Positions 25,584 through 33,472 of a stretch of 64,000 nucleotides of DNA are shown here, piece by piece. Position numbers and translations under genes: made by a program. Source of the stretch: JBBBNV01 sp037137075 (GTDB lineage Bacteria; Bacillota; Bacilli; Paenibacillales; NBRC-103111); the NCBI RefSeq assembly GCF_037137075.1, contig NZ_JBBBNV010000001.1:124001-188000 (forward strand), read 5' to 3'. The notes beneath the pieces were generated by a model. The model was given only the letters and a program-made list of their open reading frames with translations, made no database searches and was not told the origin of the DNA. Position 1 is the first letter of the stretch. Each line of letters starts with the position of its first letter.

Positions 25584-25637
25584 AACCTTTCTGTCCCAGC
25601 AGCCATAATGCGAGGCCTGCTCGATAGAAAGGTTTTT
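25581..25637. terminator. hairpin with A/T-rich arms next to the tandem repeat
   Basis: 12-bp perfect arms AAAAACCTTTCT (25581-25592) and AGAAAGGTTTTT (25626-25637), with an inner AGCAG/CTGCT pairing. The T run on either strand makes it a plausible bidirectional terminator, and it directly touches the last repeat copy. Confidence 0.6.
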
Positions 25638-25728
25638 CAAATTTGTTCAGCGGTTAAGTTACGTTTACAGACTCTAAGCTGTTTGGATCGTTTACAAACA
25701 CGCCCAGGAAATTTCCCGGACAGGCGGC

Positions 25729-26124
25729 TTATAAGGGCTTCGCTATATTCATCGGATACACCCGCCATTGCTGCAGGGCGAAACATCGTGCAAGGCACAG
25801 TCTCTGCTTTCTTGCTTTGCGGGCAGGCTGTTCATAGGGATCGAGCTGGCGCCCGATTTCATCCATGATCCGGGAGACGGCCTTATTCCCGCAGCCGATG
25901 TCATACCCGACTCCTGAAGGAGAAATCTGCCCATCATACACAACAACTCCGCCAATCGGCTGGCTGTAGCCTTTATGATGATCCGCCATCAGCAGCGCCT
26001 GGACGACGCGGCCATGCTCTCCGCAGGTTCTGGCTTGGGATAACGCTCCGGCATCCACCGCTCCCCATATTCGTACTCCGTCAATCGTTTGATACGCCAT
26101 TTCTGAATCAGCTCCAATGTGCAT
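25729..26124 (-). pseudogene. RtcB RNA ligase remnant (N-terminal fragment)
   Basis: The segment VDAGALSQARTC, then LMADHHKGYSQPIGGVV and SPSGVGYDIGCGNKAVSRI, carries the N-terminal metal-binding motif of the RtcB family (conserved Asp/His and the GYDIGCG cysteine). After about 90 residues the similarity ends and a stop follows about 40 residues later, whereas RtcB proteins are about 380-480 residues long. No downstream continuation was found in other frames before the next gene. It is best called a truncated gene. Confidence 0.75.
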
Positions 26125-26422
26125 TCTAGTTACGCTTATTTTCGCATGCTTTGAGCCAATTCAACAGGGCGGAAGTATTACAATTTGATCTGCAAGGCGA
26201 TAAACAGCGCCTCGTAATGCTCCGGCTTCAGCGGCCAGCCCCGCACTGCTACTTCGTGCTGAGCCCTGTTTTCCTTTTTATTCCTGGATGAGCCTCGCAC
26301 GCTCCTTTATACGGCAAAAAACCGCGCATCTGCGCGGCGGGTAAACGGGTAATGGTATGGTTGATGACCGTCGTGCGATGCCTCAAACATTCGCGGCCCC
26401 CGGCGTTCGGATTTTGTTCAGG
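26125..26422. other. intergenic region upstream of the rtcB remnant
   Basis: About 300 bp. The only recognised element is the terminator of the nos-like operon at 26316-26337. The rest shows no open frame with a ribosome site. Confidence 0.5.
26316..26337 (-). terminator. rho-independent terminator of the nos-like operon
   Basis: On the minus strand CCGCGC-AGAT-GCGCGG followed by TTTTTT. It lies about 85 bp after the thioredoxin-like gene and ends the six-gene transcript. Confidence 0.9.
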
Positions 26423-26950
26423 TTAAGGCTGAATCCGGTCCACGATGTCTTGAACCTTCCCGATATCGGACAATTCCCCGTTGATGATCTCTACAATCTT
26501 GCCGGATTTGTCAATGACGAACGTCGTAGGGAGTGAGCGAACCTGATAAGCTCCAGCCGCCTCGCCAGCCGGGTCTGTGAACACCGGGAAGGCAAGGCTG
26601 TATTGATCGGCAAATTGCTTCACGGTCCCTTTGGTCTCGCCCACGTTCACTCCCACAATTTCTACGCCCCCGTGTCCCGATCCGTACACTTCATTCAGGA
26701 GCGGCATTTCCTTTACACATGGCTCACACCACGACCCCCAGAAATTCAGCACAACGCCTTGACCGCGGTAATCGGACAGCCGGACGGCCTGCCCTTCCAG
26801 ATTCGTGACGGTGAAATCAGGCGCTTTGGCTCCAAGCCGCACCCGTTCACCGGAAGCGGACGAGCCTAGCACAGCATAGACGGCGGCGACGGCCAGCAGC
26901 ACGAAGATCAGGATAGCAGCAGCTTTTTTCCAGCCGGCAGCAGTGATCAC
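26423..26950 (-). CDS. membrane-anchored thiol-disulfide oxidoreductase (ResA/TlpA-like)
   Basis: About 175 residues. One N-terminal hydrophobic anchor (AAAILIFVLLAVAAVYAVL) is followed by a thioredoxin fold with the active site WGSWCEPCVKEMP near residue 75 and the cis-Pro in RSLPTTFVID. ResA proteins reduce haem-binding cysteines of cytochrome c apoproteins, and TlpA relatives reduce copper-site cysteines. As the last gene of a NosDLYF-like operon it probably keeps a copper or haem site reduced outside the membrane. A GTG at 26950 has AAGGAG at spacing 7; the GTG at 26959 overlaps that site. Confidence 0.85.
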   Translation of the reverse strand: MITAAGWKKAAAILIFVLLAVAAVYAVLGSSASGERVRLGAKAPDFTVTNLEGQAVRLSDYRGQGVVLNFWGSWCEPCVKEMPLLNEVYGSGHGGVEIVGVNVGETKGTVKQFADQYSLAFPVFTDPAGEAAGAYQVRSLPTTFVIDKSGKIVEIINGELSDIGKVQDIVDRIQP

Positions 26951-26967
26951 ACCGTTCACTCCTTCTC

Positions 26968-27705
26968 TTATTCCTGTTGTTGAGCAGCCTGAAAGCCGAA
27001 TAGCTCGGAGAATGCCGCTTGCAGCCCGAAGGGACCGTATTTCTCCTGGAACATGGCTGTAGGACCTTCCTGCGCGATCGCGCCCTCCTTCAAGAACACC
27101 ACTGTATCCGCTACGGCTTCGGCTACTTGAAGCTGGTGAGTGGAGAAGATCACCGCATGCCCTTCCTGCTTCGCAAAGCGGACCAGATTCACGAACGAAT
27201 CCATCCAGTACGGGTCAAGCCCGTTCGTAGGCTCATCCATAACCAGCAGCGGAGGCCGTGCCAGCAGCGCTTGTGCGAACAGCAGCCGCTGCCGCATCCC
27301 TTTGGAAAAGGATTGAACCGGCTTGCCGCGAACCGCTGTCAGCCCTACGATGTCGAGTACTTCCAGGACGCGGGAACGGCTTATTTGGCGCAGTGACGCC
27401 CAGAACTGCAAGGTTTCCTGCGCCGATAAGCCTTGACCGAACAAATAGTCATCCGGCATGTAACCGATCTGCTCGACATAGCCTCTGCGGTTTTTGCCCC
27501 ACTGCAGGCCGTTCACTTCAATTGTTCCCTGCGTAGGCTGCATAATTCCGACAATCATACGCAGAATGGTGCTTTTTCCTGCACCGTTGCCCCCGCACAA
27601 GGCCAGCACCTCTCCGCGTCCAAGCTGCATGGAGACGTCATGGATGATCGTCTGCTTTTGAATCTCCTTGCGTACGCGCGACAGCTGAAGCACAGATTCA
27701 GCCAC
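26968..27705 (-). CDS. nosF: ABC transporter ATPase, NosF-like
   Basis: About 245 residues. Walker A GGNGAGKST near residue 40, signature SFSKGMRQRLLFAQALL near 135, Walker B LLVMDEPTNGLDP and the switch His in STHQ are all present. The GMRQR signature is common in NosF and related CcmA-type ATPases. GTG at 27705 overlaps the NosY gene by 8 bp. With NosD and NosY it would form the Cu-site maturation transporter known from nitrous oxide reductase systems. No nosZ is in the window, so the client is unknown. Confidence 0.8.
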   Translation of the reverse strand: MAESVLQLSRVRKEIQKQTIIHDVSMQLGRGEVLALCGGNGAGKSTILRMIVGIMQPTQGTIEVNGLQWGKNRRGYVEQIGYMPDDYLFGQGLSAQETLQFWASLRQISRSRVLEVLDIVGLTAVRGKPVQSFSKGMRQRLLFAQALLARPPLLVMDEPTNGLDPYWMDSFVNLVRFAKQEGHAVIFSTHQLQVAEAVADTVVFLKEGAIAQEGPTAMFQEKYGPFGLQAAFSELFGFQAAQQQE

Positions 27706-28516
27706 GCGATCGCCCCCTTTCCCAAATCCGGTGCGCAACGCCGACCGTCAGCATAATCCAGACCAGACAAACCGCAAGGAACAGCAGGCTGCCCGAGGGC
27801 TGGCTAATCCACCGGACCCATTCATAGTATTCCGGTCCAAGCGCGGAGCCTCCGCCCAGCTTGACGATGACGAACACCCGGACCAGCTCGGCGGGATTAA
27901 AGAAGGTCAGCAGCACCAGAGCAGGCTTAATCCACATGTAAGGAAGCAGTCCCAGCACGGCCACAAGAATGGTGGGCCAGCCGATAATGGCGAAGAACCA
28001 AATCGCTACCCCGTAGGTCAGCGCCTGCCAGCGGTTTTTGGCCAGCGTGCCGATCCAGAGCGCAATAGCCAGAAACAGAATCACCAGACCGGCGGAAAAC
28101 ATCAGAAACAGCGTAAATTCATGAATACGGAAGCCGCTGCCGGTAACAGCGCCGAGTATGGCGGTCACTCCGTAACCGAACGCCACGATGGTTAGCAGCA
28201 GTGCGCATAGCCCGGCATATTTTCCGGCGATAAATTCCAGGGTGCTGATAGGATAGGTAGATAACAGCTGCCAGCTTCCCTCCTCCTTCTCAGCCGTTAA
28301 AGAGAACGAACCGAGAAGCAGCGTCATCAGGGGAAGCAAATACAAAATGAGGTTCAGCATCGACGCCGTCACGCTGGAATAGCCTTCGGCAACGCTTTGT
28401 GTATGAATCAGCAGCAGAGACAGGCTGAAGATGGTGAATAGCGCCATAAATGAATAGGCCCACGGATTCCGAAATCCGATTTTGAGCTCCCGTCGTGCAA
28501 TATGAAGCAAGTTCAT
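27698..28516 (-). CDS. nosY: ABC transporter permease, NosY-like
   Basis: 272 residues with six predicted membrane segments. The first segment is preceded by ARRELKIGFRNPWAY, the typical ABC-2/NosY start, and FSLTAEKEEGSWQLLSTYPIS is the conserved cytoplasmic loop (EKE..G...L) of ABC-2 permeases. It overlaps NosL by 4 bp and NosF by 8 bp. NosY with NosF and NosD forms a transporter needed to assemble the copper centre of N2O reductase. Confidence 0.8.
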   Translation of the reverse strand: MNLLHIARRELKIGFRNPWAYSFMALFTIFSLSLLLIHTQSVAEGYSSVTASMLNLILYLLPLMTLLLGSFSLTAEKEEGSWQLLSTYPISTLEFIAGKYAGLCALLLTIVAFGYGVTAILGAVTGSGFRIHEFTLFLMFSAGLVILFLAIALWIGTLAKNRWQALTYGVAIWFFAIIGWPTILVAVLGLLPYMWIKPALVLLTFFNPAELVRVFVIVKLGGGSALGPEYYEWVRWISQPSGSLLFLAVCLVWIMLTVGVAHRIWERGRSRG

Positions 28517-29082
28517 TGCGCATGGGCGCCTTTATTGTGAGCGTCCGGAGCAGCGGAATTGTTATGCCCGCTGGTCTCCGAATGGGAGCTGGCATCATGG
28601 CCGTGGGAGCCGCCCATATTCGTTACATTTTGCTGCCATGTATGGGAGCTTAGGTCGGCAGCCGTCATCAATTTGCCTTTTTTCTGCTCGTCAATGAATT
28701 TCTGAGCTTCCTTCGCGTCTTTGAACGAATAGATGCCGTAGGCCATCGGCGATTTAAACGAGGCATCGTAAACATAAGCTGCTTCTTCATACGAAATCCA
28801 TTCCTTGTTATTGTAATCCCGGACAAACTGTGCCCCGATGCTGGCGGTCTGGTTTTTGGTCTTCCATTCATTCATGCATCCGAGATCATCGAATTTATAG
28901 TTTTTGCCGTCTGTGGTGGTCAGCTGCACGGCAAAGGCGTCATCCTTAATCTGCATGTTGCAAATGGCGCATTTATCGGTTTCTTCGTTGATCGGTACCG
29001 CCGCATATTTCTTCTCCCCGCAGGCAGTAAGCAGAGCTGCAAGCGTCAATACCAGTACAATAAGCCATCCTGTTTTTTTCAT
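28513..29082 (-). CDS. nosL: NosL-like copper chaperone lipoprotein
   Basis: About 189 residues. Lipoprotein signal ends in LTAC. DKCAICNMQIKDDAFAVQL carries the CxxCxM Cu(I)-binding motif of NosL. YKFDDLGCMNEW adds a further Cys and Met. The C-terminal tail is rich in His (GGSHGHDASSHSE), which is longer than usual and could bind additional copper. ATG at 29082 with AGGAGG; the stop-start overlaps NosD (ATGA). NosL delivers Cu(I) to the Nos assembly transporter. Confidence 0.87.
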   Translation of the reverse strand: MKKTGWLIVLVLTLAALLTACGEKKYAAVPINEETDKCAICNMQIKDDAFAVQLTTTDGKNYKFDDLGCMNEWKTKNQTASIGAQFVRDYNNKEWISYEEAAYVYDASFKSPMAYGIYSFKDAKEAQKFIDEQKKGKLMTAADLSSHTWQQNVTNMGGSHGHDASSHSETSGHNNSAAPDAHNKGAHAQ

Positions 29083-30410
29083 GTTTTCTTTCCTCCTGTG
29101 AAATAAATGGTCGTCCATGATAGCAGCAGCAGGAAAATCCCGAGCATTAGCATTCCGGCTTGCCCGGACTGTTCTGTTGCTGCGCCGCCTGCTTCTTCAG
29201 GCCTCATCAAGGGCGCTGTATCCATCGTCCATTCGCTTTTACCCGCGGTGTTCATGCTTTCCAGAAACTGCATCCCCGGTGATTGAAAAAACAATTGAAA
29301 GGCCGGTGTAGCCTTGGTCAGCTTTTGAAAAAAAGGATTCATCAGATAAGGCAGGTCGCTGAAGCCGTCTCCGGTGGTATCGATGCCGCGGAAGCTGTCC
29401 CAATAGTTCCCCTCAAGCCGGTTATCCCGGCTGTCGGTTGCTTCGGCTTCAATGACATTGCCGCTAAACCGGTTCCCCGTGAAGCGGTTTTCCTCCGATT
29501 CCAGCAGCTGGATGCCGACAAAATTTTGAATGACCTCATTGTTGCGAAGCTCGTTGCGCCGGGACTGCTCGATATACAAGCCGACCCGGTTCCCCTGAAC
29601 CTTGTTGTCCGCAATGCTCGAAGTCTGTACATCGAACAGGAGCAGTCCTTGAGAATTGACGCTTTCACTCTGCTTATAGAACGAATTGCCGGTAACCTCG
29701 GCATCCTTAACCCCCATGATCATAGCGCCTGTTACGTTAAAAGAGCCGGTATTGGCCCGGATGACTGTCCCGTCCGTATACATACAGTGCACACCATACC
29801 GGGAATAGTCAACGCGGTTATGCTCAACGGTGTTTTGGTGACTGCTCTCCAAATAAATGCCGTCATGCATGCCAGAGACAACATTGTCCTGAATCCGGTT
29901 ACGGTGGGCATTGTACAAATCGATACCGTTCAGCTTCTCCGACAGCTTCACCGGGTCCCGACTCTCATCCTCCAGCCAGATTACGCGGGAATTCCGAATC
30001 TCATTGTCTGCTGTATCGCGAAGAACAATGCCGAACGAGCGCGTACGGATATCAAGACCATCCAGCGTGGCGCTGCTGCCGGTAACCAGTACAGCCGGAT
30101 TATTTTCGAACTCCTGCGTAATCGTCAGCGACTGCAGCCGAACCTGAGCTGCCTGCACGTAGACCGCCGGCTTGCCGCTCGCGTTGACGATATGCACTTC
30201 TCCGTCTGCCTGTATCGTCATGGGCCTGGTGATGGTGACAGCTCCCTGATACGTACCGGCGGGAAGCCTGAGCGTCTCTCCGGCGGGCGTGTTGTCAATG
30301 AGCTGCTGCAGCCCGGGCCCGGAGGTCTCTGCCGCCTGAACCGGTTCACTCATCCAGCTGCAAAAAACCGCCAGCAGCAGGCAGAAGGCTATCTCTAATC
30401 GCCGTCTCAT
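29079..30410 (-). CDS. nosD: NosD-like beta-helix protein, membrane anchored
   Basis: 443 residues. A signal peptide (LEIAFCLLLAVFCSWMSEPVQAA) is followed by about 300 residues of right-handed beta-helix repeats (many N-x-I/V-x-x-N turns such as NRIQDNVVSG, NTVEHNRVDY). An NYWDSFRGIDTTGDGFSDLPY segment near 335 is typical of NosD, and a C-terminal hydrophobic helix anchors it. NosD receives copper and acts with NosFY. It follows the YtkA-like lipoprotein gene with a 4-bp overlap. Confidence 0.85.
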   Translation of the reverse strand: MRRRLEIAFCLLLAVFCSWMSEPVQAAETSGPGLQQLIDNTPAGETLRLPAGTYQGAVTITRPMTIQADGEVHIVNASGKPAVYVQAAQVRLQSLTITQEFENNPAVLVTGSSATLDGLDIRTRSFGIVLRDTADNEIRNSRVIWLEDESRDPVKLSEKLNGIDLYNAHRNRIQDNVVSGMHDGIYLESSHQNTVEHNRVDYSRYGVHCMYTDGTVIRANTGSFNVTGAMIMGVKDAEVTGNSFYKQSESVNSQGLLLFDVQTSSIADNKVQGNRVGLYIEQSRRNELRNNEVIQNFVGIQLLESEENRFTGNRFSGNVIEAEATDSRDNRLEGNYWDSFRGIDTTGDGFSDLPYLMNPFFQKLTKATPAFQLFFQSPGMQFLESMNTAGKSEWTMDTAPLMRPEEAGGAATEQSGQAGMLMLGIFLLLLSWTTIYFTGGKKT

Positions 30411-30787
30411 GAGACCTCAATCAGCTTCTTCTTCGTGATGTGCAGCTCGCCCCGGTAAACATGAATATAAACAATATAGGAGCCGGGGGAATCAAACGTT
30501 TTTTTGATGGAATATTCCCCCTTGCCCTCGGATTCGGCGGTCACCAGGTCGGGAAGCCCGCTGAAATCGGACTTGCGGATGTCAAATTGAACCGTGGTCC
30601 CTTGCTCCTTGACCATTCCCGTCACCTTGGCACCGATCTTCGTTTCCTGTGAAGATTTCACGGCGGCAGGCTCTGTGACCAGCTCAACTTTAACATTGGA
30701 AGGGTCCTCATCCTGAGGGGTTGATGCGCATGCAGGCAGAACAGCAAGTACACCGCATAGAACGAGGGCGATCAAGCTTCGTTTCAT
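30407..30787 (-). CDS. YtkA-like lipoprotein
   Basis: About 126 residues. Lipoprotein signal ends in LPAC. The mature part is a small beta-sandwich (VKVELVTEPAAVKSSQETKI, then GEYSIKKTFDSPGSYIVYIHVYRGEL) of the YtkA/FixH-like type often found near copper proteins. ATG at 30787 behind AAAGGAGAAGAGG. It is the first gene of the NosD-L-Y-F-thioredoxin operon. A role in presenting copper or assisting a membrane-bound copper enzyme is inferred. Confidence 0.7.
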   Translation of the reverse strand: MKRSLIALVLCGVLAVLPACASTPQDEDPSNVKVELVTEPAAVKSSQETKIGAKVTGMVKEQGTTVQFDIRKSDFSGLPDLVTAESEGKGEYSIKKTFDSPGSYIVYIHVYRGELHITKKKLIEVS

Positions 30788-30915
30788 AGCCTCTTCTCCT
30801 TTCCTGTAATCTTCCAATTTTATTGTAACGGCTTAAGGGGTGTTTCATATGGCTCGAAAGGGCTAAAGTCGTTAACATTGTGTGACCGCTTTTTATCAAA
30901 ATGTTGAACTCGGCT

Positions 30916-31140
30916 CTATTCCGCTCCGATTATTTTGTTGATGGGCTTAAATATAGGCATGATCGCATCCGTCGGACCCGGTAAATTCGGGAACCATACG
31001 AGCAGGATGCCCAGCACACAGCTGATGCCGGTAAACATCGCGATGGCTGCCTTCATTTTTAGCCCCTTTGTCCGCGAAGACTCCACGCCATAAATAAATA
31101 TCGCGAGCAAGGTAAGCCCAAGCATGGGAAACAGCTTCAT
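30916..31140 (-). CDS. small two-TM protein, probable germinant receptor D-type subunit
   Basis: 74 residues with two hydrophobic segments (LTLLAIFIYGV near 9-20 and AIAMFTGISCVLGILLVWFP near 32-51). It lies 20 bp after the gerC gene of the same operon, in the same direction. Small D proteins of this size with two membrane segments are known to accompany and modulate some GerA-type receptors in Bacillus. Identification rests on size, topology and position, not on a signature motif. Confidence 0.55.
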   Translation of the reverse strand: MKLFPMLGLTLLAIFIYGVESSRTKGLKMKAAIAMFTGISCVLGILLVWFPNLPGPTDAIMPIFKPINKIIGAE

Positions 31141-31160
31141 TCTCTGACACCTCCGGCCGC

Positions 31161-32372
31161 TTATTTCTGAACCTTGTCTTCCGGTATTCCCTGTGGAACA
31201 CTGGATTTCCCGACACGGTTTATTTCCGTTTCGATATGAACCGTCACTTTGATTTGCTTGAACTGCTCATCCCAGTTGTCTTTGACCTTATTCCACTCTT
31301 TCGGATAATGACGGTAGAACTGGTCCGCAAAGCCCAGCGCATCCGTCTTCAGCTCCTGCTGCAGCGTTTGCAATGTGGTGTCAATCACTTCCTTCAGCCA
31401 GCTGCTCCAGGTTTCCTTCACTTGAAGAATGAATTTCGTATCCGTCACAGAATAATTCGTCGTATTCATGACGATTTCGCCGTTCAGCTTGGCCGTAAAC
31501 GCAATGCTCCAATTTCCATCGGCATCGATGCTCGGCTTAAGTGCCGATTTGGCCTTGAGCAGACTCAGCGCCACCTCTCCTTTTTCTTTCTCCATCGGCA
31601 GGGAAAAGATGATGGTTTCCAGCTCGTTGCGAAACAGCAGTGTTCCGAGCGAGACCTTTTCTTGGATCTCGCCTATGTATTTCCCTTTCTTGATTAATCC
31701 GAGACCGTGGACTAACAGGTTGCTTTGCTTGGTACCGGTCTCAGTCAGGAGAGGAACGGCTCTGATTTGGGTCAGCGCCGCTACCTGGCTCGGGCCGTCG
31801 ACGGCCTGAGCCAGTTCCTTCAGCGTCGTCCGGTTGCCCAGCTTCAAATTGCCCATCTCGCGTAAAATTTCCGCGGAGCTGCGCTCCAGCGGAGGATTCA
31901 TTTTTAATACATCCTCCGCCTTCTCACGGCTAATGTAGGTATAGGCATGCTCGCGGAATTGCAAATACCGCAGAAAGAAATCCATATACGGCCGGATGCC
32001 CTGCCGGGCGGCCGGTACGCTGATCACGATGACCTCACTCTGCCCCCAGAACAGCTTGCGCGGAATTTTGCGCTGCAAGCGGGTCATCGCATCCGGAATC
32101 GTAGTGCCCTCCGCACTTTGCATAATGGTCTGCCCCATCGTATTTCCGCCGCTTCCCCCCGTATTCCCCTGCGGTCCGCCTCCGGCCGCCCGGGGCACGA
32201 ATATTTGAGCGGACAGCACGACTTTCCCCTCCTCGTTCCGGTCCACGCCGGCCGCAAGAACAATGGCAAGATCATTGACCTCTACGCGGTCCCAGCATCC
32301 GGCAGTGCCCAAGACAAGAACGCCAAGCAGCAAAACTAGCAGCAGGATTCGGATCGGCCTGTTCCTCTTCAT
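31161..32372 (-). CDS. gerC: Ger(x)C family germination lipoprotein
   Basis: 403 residues. Lipoprotein signal ends in GTAGCWDRVEVNDLAIVLAAGVD, the classic GerC start (GCWDxxExN). The protein then has the three-domain GerC layout with HGLGLIKKGKYIGEI and a C-terminal helix region (YPKEWNKVKDNWDEQF). It overlaps gerB by 4 bp. It is the lipid-anchored subunit of the spore inner membrane receptor. The insert GGGPQGNTGGSGGNTMG near residue 65 is a low-complexity loop. Confidence 0.9.
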   Translation of the reverse strand: MKRNRPIRILLLVLLLGVLVLGTAGCWDRVEVNDLAIVLAAGVDRNEEGKVVLSAQIFVPRAAGGGPQGNTGGSGGNTMGQTIMQSAEGTTIPDAMTRLQRKIPRKLFWGQSEVIVISVPAARQGIRPYMDFFLRYLQFREHAYTYISREKAEDVLKMNPPLERSSAEILREMGNLKLGNRTTLKELAQAVDGPSQVAALTQIRAVPLLTETGTKQSNLLVHGLGLIKKGKYIGEIQEKVSLGTLLFRNELETIIFSLPMEKEKGEVALSLLKAKSALKPSIDADGNWSIAFTAKLNGEIVMNTTNYSVTDTKFILQVKETWSSWLKEVIDTTLQTLQQELKTDALGFADQFYRHYPKEWNKVKDNWDEQFKQIKVTVHIETEINRVGKSSVPQGIPEDKVQK

Positions 32373-33472
32373 GGTCCCGCTCTCCTTGTATGCAGGCGCT
32401 CCTTAATTTCCGAGATAGCCCACAGGATACCGGGAATCACCAGTAGCATAAACAAGGTATACAGGTTCCCGCCTGCCCCGACCAGAGCGCCGGCCTCCGT
32501 TTGGTTCCCAACGACCCAATAAGAATAAACCGTTGTCAGGAACGCCAGCGGGAACACAAGCGGCCGGTAATCCTCCAGCTTCAGCCACTGCGCGGCCGTC
32601 ACCGCATGAACATAGTGAAACAGGGAGATTTTCACAAAAATTCCGGCTACCCAAATGGCCACAATGAGCGCCTCCAGATGCTGGAGGAAATCAGCGAAGC
32701 TGATAAAGCGCGCGGCGATCATGACAGGATAGACGTAGCTGTCCGTCGTATCGCCAAACAGCAGCAGGCAGGAAATGTTTACCGCCAGCATGGAAGCAAG
32801 CACGAAGCCCACCGACCGCAGAGAAGCCCGCAACGCTTTGGAACGGTCGGAGACGAACGGCAGTAAAAAGGAAACAAGGATGTATTCCGAGAACCAGCTC
32901 GCCGGTGAAATAGCCCCTAAGAAAGAAGGCTTCACCCCTTTTTCCATGAACGGCAAAAACTGCTCTGGCTCCATCTCGGGCACCAGAAGCAGAAGAATCA
33001 GTGTCAGCAGTACCACCATCAGGCCGACCAGAAGCTGGCCGCTTCGTCCGATCACTTCAATGCCGCTGCGGACATTCACCGCACAAATAAGCATAAGCGT
33101 GCCCATCACAACGAACAGCGGCGTGTGCGACAACACCGTGCTCAAAATAAATTCACCGTATTCCCGAAGAATAATGCCGTTTAAATGAGGAAGATAGAAC
33201 ATGTACAAGAGGCCGAAGAGCCTTCCTCCCACACTTCCCAGAATGGAATAGCTGCTTTCTACAAAAGACTTGCCCGGATAATGCCGATTCAACCGAAAGG
33301 CGATCAGCAGGGTGCCGAGCGCTGAGGGCAGCGCCCAGATCGGACTCATCCACATGTCATGTCCGGCAAGCTTCATCGTGATGCTTGGCACAGCCAATAC
33401 GGCGGTGGCAATAATAGCCGGATACAGCAGTACTCCCATTTGACCGGACGATATTTTCCCTTTCTCCATCAT
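32369..33472 (-). CDS. gerB: GerB-family spore germination permease
   Basis: 367 residues with ten membrane segments of the APC-type endospore germination family. Conserved GerB features include the start KISSGQMGVLLYPAIIATAVLAVP and the middle HYPGKSFVESSYSILG. It overlaps gerA and gerC by 4 bp each. In GerA receptors the B subunit carries the germinant-binding pocket. Confidence 0.9.
   Translation of the reverse strand: MMEKGKISSGQMGVLLYPAIIATAVLAVPSITMKLAGHDMWMSPIWALPSALGTLLIAFRLNRHYPGKSFVESSYSILGSVGGRLFGLLYMFYLPHLNGIILREYGEFILSTVLSHTPLFVVMGTLMLICAVNVRSGIEVIGRSGQLLVGLMVVLLTLILLLLVPEMEPEQFLPFMEKGVKPSFLGAISPASWFSEYILVSFLLPFVSDRSKALRASLRSVGFVLASMLAVNISCLLLFGDTTDSYVYPVMIAARFISFADFLQHLEALIVAIWVAGIFVKISLFHYVHAVTAAQWLKLEDYRPLVFPLAFLTTVYSYWVVGNQTEAGALVGAGGNLYTLFMLLVIPGILWAISEIKERLHTRRAGP

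Noticed and set aside
25398..25640. 80-codon minus-strand open frame with a repeated FSRYK pentapeptide
   Set aside because: It only translates the 15-bp tandem array and a hairpin, has no ribosome site, and runs into the chemoreceptor promoter side.
29283..30398. 371-codon plus-strand open frame opposite nosD
   Set aside because: Low-complexity antisense of the beta-helix repeats, no family resemblance.
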